From Limnephilus marmoratus (Eukaryota; Arthropoda; Insecta; Trichoptera; Limnephilidae): DNA of 64,000 nt. Position 1 is the stretch's first letter, and each line of letters begins with the position of its first letter. The stretch is from assembly GCA_917880885.1 (NCBI GenBank), contig OU862913.1, positions 186,001 to 250,000 of the forward strand. Reading direction: 5' to 3'. The position numbers and the translations under genes were made by a program. The notes beneath the pieces are model-generated. The model had not been told where the DNA came from. It saw nothing but the letters and a program-made list of their open reading frames with translations, and searched no databases. Below are positions 1 through 10,895 of this stretch, in pieces.

Positions 1-3000
1 GAAATAACAAATGGTAATATTTTTATAGTCCTAGAATGCCAAATTCTTTTAATCTCATTTCCTAAATCTGTGTATTTTCTAATTTTTTCAGAAACAGTTT
101 TTTGAATATTACAGGAATTTGGAATAGCTACATCAATGATATAAGTTATTTTTTTAATTTTGTCATGTAAAACTATATCAGGTCTATTATGACTAATTGT
201 TCTGTCTGTTAGTATAGTTTTATCATAATATATTTTATAAAATTCATTTTCTATAAATGAATTTGGTTCATATTCATAATAAGGTACTACATTACGGCAA
301 TCAATCAAGTTATGTTTAATTACCAAACTTTGGTGAATTATTTTTAAAACCTGATTGTGCCTAAATGTATACTCGGAAGGCGCTAATATAGAACATCCCG
401 ATATAATATGTTCTATAGTTTCGGGAAAAGCCAAACATTTTCTACATAAATCATCAATTTGATTTATATCTTTGATTATATGCTTTCTATAATTTTTAGT
501 ATTAATGACTCTATCTTGAATGGCAAGCATAAATCCTTCTATTTCTGCGCTCAACTCTCCAATACTCAACCATTTGTTTGACGAAAGTTTGTCAACATAC
601 GTTTGGTTGAGATAATTGAAGTGTTTTGCGTGAATAATTTTATTTGACCAGGAATCTAATAATTCCTGGTTAGTATTTATAAGAATGTTGGCATTCTCGT
701 CATATAAATTTAAAGGTGTAATATTTCTATCTGCCTTGCAAATTATTTTGTGCATTTCTGAGCTATTAGCTTTCCTATGGAAAAAATTTCTAAGCATTTC
801 TACCTGATTGTGTTTCAAAGATGTTATTTTGACTACACCTCTACCTCCTAAATTTCTAGGTAAATTAATTCGTTCTATAGCTGAATTTGGATGATGGCAA
901 TTAAATTTTGTTAACGTAGTTCTAATTAATCGTTCTAAACTATCTAAATCTGTATTGGACCATTTAATTATGCCAAATGAGTACGTTAGTAGAGGTATTG
1001 CCCAAGTATTTATTGCTTTTACTAAATTTTTAGCAGATAGATTGCATTTTAAAATTTTTCTGATCCTAGTTTGAAATTTAATCCTAATATCATTTTTAAT
1101 ACTAGTGTGATCTAATCTATTCGATTGCGGGTATCCTAAATATTTATAAACCTCATCCCCTTTCATACTTTGAATTTTGAAATTTCTAAATATACCCTCG
1201 TCTCCATCTACAATTTTGCCTTTCTCTATATGGATAGTTTTACATTTATCTAAACCAAAAGTCATTTTAATATCATCTGAAAAAATTTTAACTACCTTAA
1301 TCATTTTCTCTAAATTTGATTCAGAATTTGAAAATAATTTTATATCATCCATATATAATAGATGTGAAACTATACTACTCTCTCTTGTATTACCCTTAAT
1401 TTTTATTCCAAACTTGCTTTTAATTAACATTTTAGAAAGGGGATTCAATGCTAAGCAAAACCAAAGAGGGCTCAATGAGTCTCCTTGAAAAATCCCTCTT
1501 TTTATTGAAATGCCCGGTACTACTATTTTCTTACCTTTTAAATTAACTAGCAAATCTGTATTCCAAAAGGACATAATATTTTTCAAAAAGCTAATTATAA
1601 TTGGGTTAACTTTATATATTTTTAATATTTTGATTAGCCACGAGTGCGGGACACTATCAAAAGCTTTTTGATAATCTATATAACAAGTATGTAAATTACG
1701 CTTTTGATTTTGAATTTGTTTTAAAATTACAGAATCAATAACTAACTGTTCTTTACATCCCATATGTTTTCTGCGACAACCTTTTTGTTGTTCAGATAAA
1801 ATATTTTTTTCATCCAAATGAGTATATATTAAATCTGTCAAGCAAGAGGTTAAAATTTTGTATATTGTCGGTAGACATGTAATGGGTCTATATTGAGAGG
1901 GATTATTAATATGTTCGCTTTTAGGCAACATATAAGTAATGCCCTTAGTTAGAAAATTAGGAAAATTTTGAGGTTCTCTGACAAGTTTTGAAAGATTTTT
2001 TGCAAAAAGAGGATGTAAAGTAGTTAGACGTTTGTACCAAAAATTATGTATCCAATCGCAACCCGTGGCTTTCCAATTATGAGTATTTTTTATAATTTTG
2101 GCTAACAATTCAACCGATATATCAGAAAAACTCATTTGTTCAATGTCTGAACAATTGAGTTCTTCATTTTCTATCCAGTTACCTGCCTCATTATGTTTTA
2201 TATCTTTACTCCAAATGTTTGTCCAAAAATCGCGCATATCTGATTCAGATGGCAACGGAATATTATTATTCGAAATAATATTCTGTTTATCGTCAAGTTT
2301 GGAATAAAATATTTTCTCATTTTTCTGAAATAATCTATTATTATTTCTTTTATTATACGTATAATTATATCTTTTTAATCTACTAGCTTTTACACCTAAT
2401 TTTTGTTTTAATAAATCTAATAAATCATTGATTATATTTTCATTATTATTACTACCAATGCTATAACCAAATTTTCTCCCAATTTCATCTACATATCTCA
2501 AAATATTCCTACTTCTATTTCCATTTTTATATTCAATTACTCTAGCTATACTACTTCTTAAAAATACTACATCATTTTCTAATCTAATCTGCCATTCTGG
2601 TTTACTATAACTATATGATCTATCATCAGAGGATATTAATTTAACTCCTAACTTATTACATATAGTGATAGCACTAGCGTACACTATTGTATGAAGATCT
2701 AAAAAACTAATATCGTCAAATATTATTTTTGGTAAAATTAAATTATTTAATTCAGAAATTAATTTAGATAATTTCTTTGACGTATGCAATTTTGGTAATT
2801 TTGGTCTAACTGTGGGCTCTATATCTATATATCTATTTATATTATTTTGAAGCAAGTTAGCTAATTCTATTACATTATCATCTAGTAAGTTTAAATTTGC
2901 AATATTGATTTCCCTAAGATTATGAATAATGTCTAAGTTATTTGAATCTACTCTAATATCATTGGATTCTTCTACTAGAATATTAGCTAAACTATCTTCA

Positions 3001-3488
3001 TTCAATGCATCTAATATAACATTACTACTCGTATTAATTTGATCTAAATTATTCTCCAATTGCAATCTATCTGCTACTTCTTTTCTTATCTCATTTAATG
3101 TTACTACAGGAATTAAATTATTTTTGAAAATTGACCTTTTTTGGTCAGCTAATCTTTGTTCGTTTACTTGGGCAACCGGATAATTTTGTGAGAAAAGTAA
3201 ATGTAATTTTTTCCTATACAATAACATATCTGTTTCTAGTTTAGTTACATAAAAAAATGAACGAACGATGAACATATTGACATCGTTCGTCCATTTCATA
3301 CGCTGCCTAGGAATACCTGCTTTGGTTTTTTGGGGTCTCAGATTATCAATGTTCATCTGTATAGATGACATAATAAACCCATTTTCATTTCCGTTGGTTG
3401 AAAATGACATTTTGTCACCTTTCAAAACAACTTGGAAATGATTGTTATTAATTATTATTATTATTCCTACATTCCAGTAACCAAGCAA
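1..3488 (-). CDS. R4/Dong-type LINE polyprotein, copy 1 (3' end outside window)
   Basis: This is the same protein as the one encoded at 3900-7589, shifted by 4101 bases. It enters from the right at about 3488 and runs leftwards off the window at base 1, so its C-terminal 68 or so residues are not visible. I compared the two copies by eye and found only a few differences over 3.6 kb: position 32 (silent), about 2231 (silent) and about 3070 (Asp in this copy, Asn in copy 2). I saw no stop or frameshift. The product is a reverse transcriptase plus restriction-like endonuclease for target-primed insertion. Near-identity with the neighbour means either very recent retrotransposition or a recent tandem duplication of one element. 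Confidence 0.85.
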   Translation of the reverse strand, partial: MLGYWNVGIIIIINNNHFQVVLKGDKMSFSTNGNENGFIMSSIQMNIDNLRPQKTKAGIPRQRMKWTNDVNMFIVRSFFYVTKLETDMLLYRKKLHLLFSQNYPVAQVNEQRLADQKRSIFKNNLIPVVTLNEIRKEVADRLQLENNLDQINTSSNVILDALNEDSLANILVEESNDIRVDSNNLDIIHNLREINIANLNLLDDNVIELANLLQNNINRYIDIEPTVRPKLPKLHTSKKLSKLISELNNLILPKIIFDDISFLDLHTIVYASAITICNKLGVKLISSDDRSYSYSKPEWQIRLENDVVFLRSSIARVIEYKNGNRSRNILRYVDEIGRKFGYSIGSNNNENIINDLLDLLKQKLGVKASRLKRYNYTYNKRNNNRLFQKNEKIFYSKLDDKQNIISNNNIPLPSESDMRDFWTNIWSKDIKHNEAGNWIENEELNCSDIEQMSFSDISVELLAKIIKNTHNWKATGCDWIHNFWYKRLTTLHPLFAKNLSKLVREPQNFPNFLTKGITYMLPKSEHINNPSQYRPITCLPTIYKILTSCLTDLIYTHLDEKNILSEQQKGCRRKHMGCKEQLVIDSVILKQIQNQKRNLHTCYIDYQKAFDSVPHSWLIKILKIYKVNPIIISFLKNIMSFWNTDLLVNLKGKKIVVPGISIKRGIFQGDSLSPLWFCLALNPLSKMLIKSKFGIKIKGNTRESSIVSHLLYMDDIKLFSNSESNLEKMIKVVKIFSDDIKMTFGLDKCKTIHIEKGKIVDGDEGIFRNFKIQSMKGDEVYKYLGYPQSNRLDHTSIKNDIRIKFQTRIRKILKCNLSAKNLVKAINTWAIPLLTYSFGIIKWSNTDLDSLERLIRTTLTKFNCHHPNSAIERINLPRNLGGRGVVKITSLKHNQVEMLRNFFHRKANSSEMHKIICKADRNITPLNLYDENANILINTNQELLDSWSNKIIHAKHFNYLNQTYVDKLSSNKWLSIGELSAEIEGFMLAIQDRVINTKNYRKHIIKDINQIDDLCRKCLAFPETIEHIISGCSILAPSEYTFRHNQVLKIIHQSLVIKHNLIDCRNVVPYYEYEPNSFIENEFYKIYYDKTILTDRTISHNRPDIVLHDKIKKITYIIDVAIPNSCNIQKTVSEKIRKYTDLGNEIKRIWHSRTIKILPFVI

Positions 3489-3663
3489 CTGTCGTCGTTA
3501 TCTAGTGCTGTCATTTGTCAACAAATAATTTTCAATATGTCCAAATTAAATATTTTAATGTAAACTACCCTTCAATACTACAAATCTATAATATATATAT
3601 TATATTTTAGAATATATATATATATTATAATAATTTTTTTTTTTTTTTTTTTATTATTATTAT
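3489..3663. other. Junction between LINE copies 1 and 2
   Basis: From 3489 to about 3608 this is the 5' leader of copy 1, matching copy 2 up to position 7709. It then changes to AT dinucleotides, a T-run and (ATT)4 before the 3' end of copy 2 at about 3664. Read on the minus strand, copy 2 therefore ends ...GTGCGTAAA followed by TAA repeats. Dong elements are known to insert into TAA repeats, so this looks like a target remnant. Confidence 0.6.
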
Positions 3664-3705
3664 TTTACGCACCAGATTTAAATGTCCGGGTTAAATTTTC
3701 CCCCC

Positions 3706-3736
<31 letters not shown>

Positions 3737-6700
3737 AGGAAAAACTAAACCCTTTCATACACTTCCCCAAATGATCATCTAGTGAATCCACGTTATGCAA
3801 TTGCACTATATAAGTATTATAAATACAAAACAATACAAGAACAACATGTCAACCTACTAGAGACCAAATGGGAATATAATTCACCGACTCCAGATATTTT
3901 CATATCAGAGGGTTCGGCTCTGTGGCATTTCTAATTGAACCTATAAATCCTACTGATCCCTCAATATAAATATTTAAAAAATCTTTTGTAATCCTACATG
4001 TATTTAAAATTACTGCTTTTTGCATTTTTATATACAAATTCTTTGACAAATCTAATATGCTTAAATTTTGAATCAGATTCCTAGGTATTATGCCAGTGGC
4101 CGAAATAACAAATGGTAATATTTTTATAGTCCGAGAATGCCAAATTCTTTTAATCTCATTTCCTAAATCTGTGTATTTTCTAATTTTTTCAGAAACAGTT
4201 TTTTGAATATTACAGGAATTTGGAATAGCTACATCAATGATATAAGTTATTTTTTTAATTTTGTCATGTAAAACTATATCAGGTCTATTATGACTAATTG
4301 TTCTGTCTGTTAGTATAGTTTTATCATAATATATTTTATAAAATTCATTTTCTATAAATGAATTTGGTTCATATTCATAATAAGGTACTACATTACGGCA
4401 ATCAATCAAGTTATGTTTAATTACCAAACTTTGGTGAATTATTTTTAAAACCTGATTGTGCCTAAATGTATACTCGGAAGGCGCTAATATAGAACATCCC
4501 GATATAATATGTTCTATAGTTTCGGGAAAAGCCAAACATTTTCTACATAAATCATCAATTTGATTTATATCTTTGATTATATGCTTTCTATAATTTTTAG
4601 TATTAATGACTCTATCTTGAATGGCAAGCATAAATCCTTCTATTTCTGCGCTCAACTCTCCAATACTCAACCATTTGTTTGACGAAAGTTTGTCAACATA
4701 CGTTTGGTTGAGATAATTGAAGTGTTTTGCGTGAATAATTTTATTTGACCAGGAATCTAATAATTCCTGGTTAGTATTTATAAGAATGTTGGCATTCTCG
4801 TCATATAAATTTAAAGGTGTAATATTTCTATCTGCCTTGCAAATTATTTTGTGCATTTCTGAGCTATTAGCTTTCCTATGGAAAAAATTTCTAAGCATTT
4901 CTACCTGATTGTGTTTCAAAGATGTTATTTTGACTACACCTCTACCTCCTAAATTTCTAGGTAAATTAATTCGTTCTATAGCTGAATTTGGATGATGGCA
5001 ATTAAATTTTGTTAACGTAGTTCTAATTAATCGTTCTAAACTATCTAAATCTGTATTGGACCATTTAATTATGCCAAATGAGTACGTTAGTAGAGGTATT
5101 GCCCAAGTATTTATTGCTTTTACTAAATTTTTAGCAGATAGATTGCATTTTAAAATTTTTCTGATCCTAGTTTGAAATTTAATCCTAATATCATTTTTAA
5201 TACTAGTGTGATCTAATCTATTCGATTGCGGGTATCCTAAATATTTATAAACCTCATCCCCTTTCATACTTTGAATTTTGAAATTTCTAAATATACCCTC
5301 GTCTCCATCTACAATTTTGCCTTTCTCTATATGGATAGTTTTACATTTATCTAAACCAAAAGTCATTTTAATATCATCTGAAAAAATTTTAACTACCTTA
5401 ATCATTTTCTCTAAATTTGATTCAGAATTTGAAAATAATTTTATATCATCCATATATAATAGATGTGAAACTATACTACTCTCTCTTGTATTACCCTTAA
5501 TTTTTATTCCAAACTTGCTTTTAATTAACATTTTAGAAAGGGGATTCAATGCTAAGCAAAACCAAAGAGGGCTCAATGAGTCTCCTTGAAAAATCCCTCT
5601 TTTTATTGAAATGCCCGGTACTACTATTTTCTTACCTTTTAAATTAACTAGCAAATCTGTATTCCAAAAGGACATAATATTTTTCAAAAAGCTAATTATA
5701 ATTGGGTTAACTTTATATATTTTTAATATTTTGATTAGCCACGAGTGCGGGACACTATCAAAAGCTTTTTGATAATCTATATAACAAGTATGTAAATTAC
5801 GCTTTTGATTTTGAATTTGTTTTAAAATTACAGAATCAATAACTAACTGTTCTTTACATCCCATATGTTTTCTGCGACAACCTTTTTGTTGTTCAGATAA
5901 AATATTTTTTTCATCCAAATGAGTATATATTAAATCTGTCAAGCAAGAGGTTAAAATTTTGTATATTGTCGGTAGACATGTAATGGGTCTATATTGAGAG
6001 GGATTATTAATATGTTCGCTTTTAGGCAACATATAAGTAATGCCCTTAGTTAGAAAATTAGGAAAATTTTGAGGTTCTCTGACAAGTTTTGAAAGATTTT
6101 TTGCAAAAAGAGGATGTAAAGTAGTTAGACGTTTGTACCAAAAATTATGTATCCAATCGCAACCCGTGGCTTTCCAATTATGAGTATTTTTTATAATTTT
6201 GGCTAACAATTCAACCGATATATCAGAAAAACTCATTTGTTCAATGTCTGAACAATTGAGTTCTTCATTTTCTATCCAGTTACCTGCCTCATTATGTTTT
6301 ATATCTTTACTCCAAATGTTTGTCCAAAAATCTCGCATATCTGATTCAGATGGCAACGGAATATTATTATTCGAAATAATATTCTGTTTATCGTCAAGTT
6401 TGGAATAAAATATTTTCTCATTTTTCTGAAATAATCTATTATTATTTCTTTTATTATACGTATAATTATATCTTTTTAATCTACTAGCTTTTACACCTAA
6501 TTTTTGTTTTAATAAATCTAATAAATCATTGATTATATTTTCATTATTATTACTACCAATGCTATAACCAAATTTTCTCCCAATTTCATCTACATATCTC
6601 AAAATATTCCTACTTCTATTTCCATTTTTATATTCAATTACTCTAGCTATACTACTTCTTAAAAATACTACATCATTTTCTAATCTAATCTGCCATTCTG

Positions 6701-8022
6701 GTTTACTATAACTATATGATCTATCATCAGAGGATATTAATTTAACTCCTAACTTATTACATATAGTGATAGCACTAGCGTACACTATTGTATGAAGATC
6801 TAAAAAACTAATATCGTCAAATATTATTTTTGGTAAAATTAAATTATTTAATTCAGAAATTAATTTAGATAATTTCTTTGACGTATGCAATTTTGGTAAT
6901 TTTGGTCTAACTGTGGGCTCTATATCTATATATCTATTTATATTATTTTGAAGCAAGTTAGCTAATTCTATTACATTATCATCTAGTAAGTTTAAATTTG
7001 CAATATTGATTTCCCTAAGATTATGAATAATGTCTAAGTTATTTGAATCTACTCTAATATCATTGGATTCTTCTACTAGAATATTAGCTAAACTATCTTC
7101 ATTCAATGCATCTAATATAACATTACTACTCGTATTAATTTGATCTAAATTATTCTCCAATTGCAATCTATTTGCTACTTCTTTTCTTATCTCATTTAAT
7201 GTTACTACAGGAATTAAATTATTTTTGAAAATTGACCTTTTTTGGTCAGCTAATCTTTGTTCGTTTACTTGGGCAACCGGATAATTTTGTGAGAAAAGTA
7301 AATGTAATTTTTTCCTATACAATAACATATCTGTTTCTAGTTTAGTTACATAAAAAAATGAACGAACGATGAACATATTGACATCGTTCGTCCATTTCAT
7401 ACGCTGCCTAGGAATACCTGCTTTGGTTTTTTGGGGTCTCAGATTATCAATGTTCATCTGTATAGATGACATAATAAACCCATTTTCATTTCCGTTGGTT
7501 GAAAATGACATTTTGTCACCTTTCAAAACAACTTGGAAATGATTGTTATTAATTATTATTATTATTCCTACATTCCAGTAACCAAGCAACTGTCGTCGTT
7601 ATCTAGTGCTGTCATTTGTCAACAAATAATTTTCAATATGTCCAAATTAAATATTTTAATGTAAACTACCCTTCAATACTACAAATCTATAATATATATA
7701 TTATATTTTAGAATAATGTTATCAAAATAAAATATATAATTAAATTTACCTACAAAATATATTTCAACGTAATCTCAAAATATTGTTGTTTACCTTGGTT
7801 ACTGAAGTCCTCACAAAGGGAAAAATTTATATTGTATATATTTACCTAAATATCTTACGGTTCACTGGCAGTTTATTTATTACGTTTTCTAATATACTTA
7901 TTTTCAAATATTTATATGTTTTGGGATCAAAGCAAATTCTTTTCTATCTAATACAATAAAAAATCAGAGAGCTAAAATATAAGCAAACGTCGAGGCTAGC
8001 GTTGCTAAGCAACCTTTAAAAT
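3664..8022 (-). mobile_element. R4/Dong-type non-LTR retrotransposon, copy 2 (full-length candidate)
   Basis: One long ORF occupies 3900-7589. The 3' UTR (3664-3899) holds an internal T-run on the coding strand (about 29 bases here, about 18 in copy 3). The 5' region between 7590 and 8022 is not matched in copy 1 beyond 7709, so it is either a longer 5' UTR or older flanking DNA; the 5' boundary is uncertain. The (TAA)4 next to the 3' end agrees with the target preference of the Dong family. Copies 1, 2 and 3 all point the same way, head to tail. Confidence 0.75.
3900..7589 (-). CDS. R4/Dong-type LINE protein: reverse transcriptase with C-terminal restriction-like endonuclease
   Basis: The 1229-residue ORF has no stop or frameshift. 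The reverse transcriptase covers roughly residues 500-790, with the polymerase motif YIDYQKAFDSV and the catalytic box YMDD near residue 713. A zinc knuckle CRKC...H...C sits near 1015. The restriction-like endonuclease signature RPD...IIDVAIP lies near 1101-1116. This order without an N-terminal APE endonuclease is that of the R4/Dong group, which cuts its target with the C-terminal domain and primes cDNA there. The first Met is followed by an Ile/Asn run encoded by an ATT/AAT microsatellite, so the true start may be Met27 (MSFSTNGNENG, at 7511). An intact ORF with a near-identical neighbour suggests recent activity. I am sure of the family group and less sure of the exact clade. Confidence 0.9.
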   Translation of the reverse strand: MLGYWNVGIIIIINNNHFQVVLKGDKMSFSTNGNENGFIMSSIQMNIDNLRPQKTKAGIPRQRMKWTNDVNMFIVRSFFYVTKLETDMLLYRKKLHLLFSQNYPVAQVNEQRLADQKRSIFKNNLIPVVTLNEIRKEVANRLQLENNLDQINTSSNVILDALNEDSLANILVEESNDIRVDSNNLDIIHNLREINIANLNLLDDNVIELANLLQNNINRYIDIEPTVRPKLPKLHTSKKLSKLISELNNLILPKIIFDDISFLDLHTIVYASAITICNKLGVKLISSDDRSYSYSKPEWQIRLENDVVFLRSSIARVIEYKNGNRSRNILRYVDEIGRKFGYSIGSNNNENIINDLLDLLKQKLGVKASRLKRYNYTYNKRNNNRLFQKNEKIFYSKLDDKQNIISNNNIPLPSESDMRDFWTNIWSKDIKHNEAGNWIENEELNCSDIEQMSFSDISVELLAKIIKNTHNWKATGCDWIHNFWYKRLTTLHPLFAKNLSKLVREPQNFPNFLTKGITYMLPKSEHINNPSQYRPITCLPTIYKILTSCLTDLIYTHLDEKNILSEQQKGCRRKHMGCKEQLVIDSVILKQIQNQKRNLHTCYIDYQKAFDSVPHSWLIKILKIYKVNPIIISFLKNIMSFWNTDLLVNLKGKKIVVPGISIKRGIFQGDSLSPLWFCLALNPLSKMLIKSKFGIKIKGNTRESSIVSHLLYMDDIKLFSNSESNLEKMIKVVKIFSDDIKMTFGLDKCKTIHIEKGKIVDGDEGIFRNFKIQSMKGDEVYKYLGYPQSNRLDHTSIKNDIRIKFQTRIRKILKCNLSAKNLVKAINTWAIPLLTYSFGIIKWSNTDLDSLERLIRTTLTKFNCHHPNSAIERINLPRNLGGRGVVKITSLKHNQVEMLRNFFHRKANSSEMHKIICKADRNITPLNLYDENANILINTNQELLDSWSNKIIHAKHFNYLNQTYVDKLSSNKWLSIGELSAEIEGFMLAIQDRVINTKNYRKHIIKDINQIDDLCRKCLAFPETIEHIISGCSILAPSEYTFRHNQVLKIIHQSLVIKHNLIDCRNVVPYYEYEPNSFIENEFYKIYYDKTILTDRTISHNRPDIVLHDKIKKITYIIDVAIPNSCNIQKTVSEKIRKYTDLGNEIKRIWHSRTIKILPFVISATGIIPRNLIQNLSILDLSKNLYIKMQKAVILNTCRITKDFLNIYIEGSVGFIGSIRNATEPNPLI

Positions 8023-9447
8023 TTACGCACCAGATTTAAATGTCCGGGTTAAATTTTCCCCCCAAAAAAAAAAAAAAAAAAGAAGGAAAAACTAAACCCT
8101 TTCATACACTTCCCCAAATGATCATCTAGTGAATCCACGTTATGCAATTGCACTATGTAAGTATTATAAATACAAAACAATACAAGAACAACATGTCAAC
8201 CTACTAGAGACCAAATGAGAATATAATTCACCGACTCCAGATATTTTCATATCAGAGGGTTCGGCTCTGTGGCATTTCTAATTGAACCTATAAATCCTAC
8301 TGATCCCTCAATATAAATATTTAAAAAATCTTTTGTAATCCTACATGTATTTAAAATTACTGCTTTTTGCATTTTTATATACAAATTCTTTGACAAATCT
8401 AATATGCTTAAATTTTGAATCAGATTCCTAGGTATTATGCCAGTGGCCGAAATAACAAATGGTAATATTTTTATAGTCCGAGAATGCCAAATTCTTTTAA
8501 TCTCATTTCCTAAATCTGTGTATTTTCTAATTTTTTCAGAAACAGTTTTTTGAATATTACAGGAATTTGGAATAGCTACATCAATGATATAAGTTATTTT
8601 TTTAATTTTGTCATGTAAAACTATATCAGGTCTATTATGACTAATTGTTCTGTCTGTTAGTATAGTTTTATCATAATATATTTTATAAAATTCATTTTCT
8701 ATAAATGAATTTGGTTCATATTCATAATAAGGTACTACATTACGGCAATCAATCAAGTTATGTTTAATTACCAAACTTTGGTGAATTATTTTTAAAACCT
8801 GATTGTGCCTAAATGTATACTCGGAAGGCGCTAATATAGAACATCCCGATATAATATGTTCTATAGTTTCGGGAAAAGCCAAACATTTTCTACATAAATC
8901 ATCAATTTGATTTATATCTTTGATTATATGCTTTCTATAATTTTTAGTATTAATGACTCTATCTTGAATTGCAAGCATAAATCCTTCTATTTCTGCGCTC
9001 AACTCTCCAATACTCAACCATTTGTTTGACGAAAGTTTGTCAACATACGTTTGGTTGAGATAATTGAAGTGTTTTGCGTGAATAATTTTATTTGACCAGG
9101 AATCTAATAATTCCTGGTTAGTATTTATAAGAATGTTGGCATTCTCGTCATATAAATTTAAAGGTGTAATATTTCTATCTGCCTTGCAAATTATTTTGTG
9201 CATTTCTGAGCTATTAGCTTTCCTATGGAAAAAATTTCTAAGCATTTCTACCTGATTGTGTTTCAAAGATGTTATTTTGACTACACCTCTACCTCCTAAA
9301 TTTCTAGGTAAATTAATTCGTTCTATAGCTGAATTTGGATGATGGCAATTAAATTTTGTTAACGTAGTTCTAATTAATCGTTCTAAACTATCTAAATCTG
9401 TATTGGACCATTTAATTATGCCAAATGAGTACGTTAGTAGAGGTATT

Positions 9448-9448
<1 letters not shown>
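8023..9448 (-). mobile_element. R4/Dong-type LINE, copy 3, 5'-truncated
   Basis: The 3' UTR and the C-terminal 398 codons (8247-9443) match copy 2 closely. At the right edge the match stops at the codons for the thumb region (after PLLTYSFGII in coding direction) and passes straight into (ATT)n. The fragment keeps the zinc knuckle and the RPD endonuclease motif but lacks the polymerase. Truncation at the 5' end is the usual result of incomplete reverse transcription, and the fusion to TAA/ATT repeats again fits Dong-type targeting. Confidence 0.85.
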
Positions 9449-9485
<37 letters not shown>

Positions 9486-9486
9486 C
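9449..9486. repeat. (ATT)n microsatellite
   Basis: About a dozen ATT units sit exactly at the 5' break of LINE copy 3. On the LINE's strand this is (TAA)n, the presumed insertion target. Confidence 0.9.
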
Positions 9487-10080
9487 ATTATTATCGTATG
9501 TTTTTTATTTACTTTTTTTCCGTTTTTTTCACCAATATTATATATATATATTGTATTGTGTAAAATTTTGTATATGAAATGGAGGCCTCAGCACGGGTAA
9601 ACCACCCAGTGAGGCCAACATCATAAAAAAATAAAATAAAAAAATTTACAAAACGTAGAAATTTTCTTTGAATTCTTTCAATAGTATGAATATGAATTTT
9701 ATAGGAGGGCAACCAGACTATGGAGTTATATTTTATTAGGCTTCTAACAAGGGATGTGTACAATAGTTTAATGATTTGTAACGATTCAAAGTTCTTAATT
9801 GTTCTTAATACAAATCCTAATGTTTTCATACCCTTATTTGCAGTTTGTTGAATGTGAACCGTGAAGTCTAGTTTCTCATCCATTATTGCGCCAAGATCCC
9901 GCATTTCCGATACTCTTTCTAAATTTATTTTATTTATTGAATAGTTGAAAAACAGTGATGTTTTTTTTCGGGAAAAGGTCAAAGTTTTGCATTTTTCTAC
10001 ATTTAAATATAGATTATTTTGTGAGCACCAAATTTTTAGCATGTCTATATTTGATTGAAGAATTTCACAGTGATTAAGGA
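9487..10080 (-). pseudogene. LINE reverse-transcriptase C-terminal fragment (Jockey-like)
   Basis: A 177-codon open stretch (9509-10042) resembles the thumb and post-polymerase part of Jockey-group LINEs: NLYLNVEKCK, a DLGAIMDEKLDF block and LLYTSLVRSLIKYNSIVWLP. The catalytic palm is missing and the last residues read into the 3' tail, so this is a dead 5'-truncated insertion. The 3' tail lies toward 9490 and abuts the ATT microsatellite. Confidence 0.75.
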
Positions 10081-10127
10081 TTATTATTTCGGTAATTATC
10101 GGTTCGGACTGGCCACGCTTATTACGA

Positions 10128-10458
10128 ATAAAGTCGACCTACGTACCTTGTCAGGGCAATGAAACATCAGCTGCAGTAAACATGGTTATTGGAGGGAACT
10201 GTTTAAATACAACAAGGGTTCATTTACAGTCAATAAAAGAGCACAGGTAGAATTAATAAGCAGAGCGCTAGAGACTTTCATCACCAGGGTGGTAGGTTCT
10301 CTTAGGCGCATGTGTGGAATTCCTGAAATAAAGTCGACCTACGTACCTTGTCAGGGCAATGAAACATCAGCTGCAGTAAACATGGTTATTGGAGGGAACT
10401 GTTTAAATACAACAGGGGTTCATTTACAGTCAATAATAGAGCACAGGTAGAATTAATA
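10128..10458. repeat. 131-bp direct repeat with a 70-bp spacer
   Basis: The segment starting ATAAAGTCGACCTACGTACC occurs at 10128-10258 and again at 10328-10458 with two or three differences. A short open frame runs from the spacer into the second copy (RALETFITRVVGSLRRMCGI, then about 43 more codons to a stop at 10450), suggesting both are pieces of one coding repeat. I do not recognise the protein. Confidence 0.7.
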
Positions 10459-10559
10459 GCCTATCTATTCCGGGATCATAGCCTAACAATCTCTCTCTAT
10501 CGAGTCCCTCTGAGACCGATCATAATTACGCGTAAATTGGGAAGGACACACGGCAAAAG

Positions 10560-10895
10560 GGAAATTAGTGGTTCAGGTACTCACAACAACCTGGGCAGGT
10601 GTCTTGAGGGCAGCAAGAAGAGAGGTAGCCAGGCGGAGCTGGTACTCTCCACAGGTTTTTACAGGCGAATCTGGACATCGCGTCTCCGTTAGAAGTTTCT
10701 CGAACAAAAGTGCCGGAACGATCGGCGACAGAGCGGGCGCTCTCAACCAAGGGGTTACGGGAGAATGGCAGTTGCTGGCCGTTGTCGGCCGGCCGCCGCG
10801 AGCGTGCCGTGCGCGGAGCGCGGGCGCGGGGAAGGGGGCGGGCGCGGTGCACGGGCGGGGAGAGTGAAACCGTTGCACGGGCAGGGGTGTAGCGT
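10560..10895. other. GC-rich, CpG-rich island
   Basis: This stretch is far richer in G+C and CpG than anything around it, especially at 10780-10865. Reading frames stay open in several phases only because stop codons are rare in such sequence, and their products are Arg/Pro/Ala-rich with no recognisable domain. It might be a promoter or first exon. On the minus strand a donor-like GTTGTGAGTACC occurs near 10575. It lies 0.8 kb upstream of zinc-finger gene 1 but no splice link can be shown. Confidence 0.4.

Noticed and set aside
1177..2307. Plus-strand open frames of about 103 and 69 codons (repeated at 5278-6408)
   Set aside because: They are antisense to the reverse-transcriptase ORF and recur only because the LINE is duplicated.
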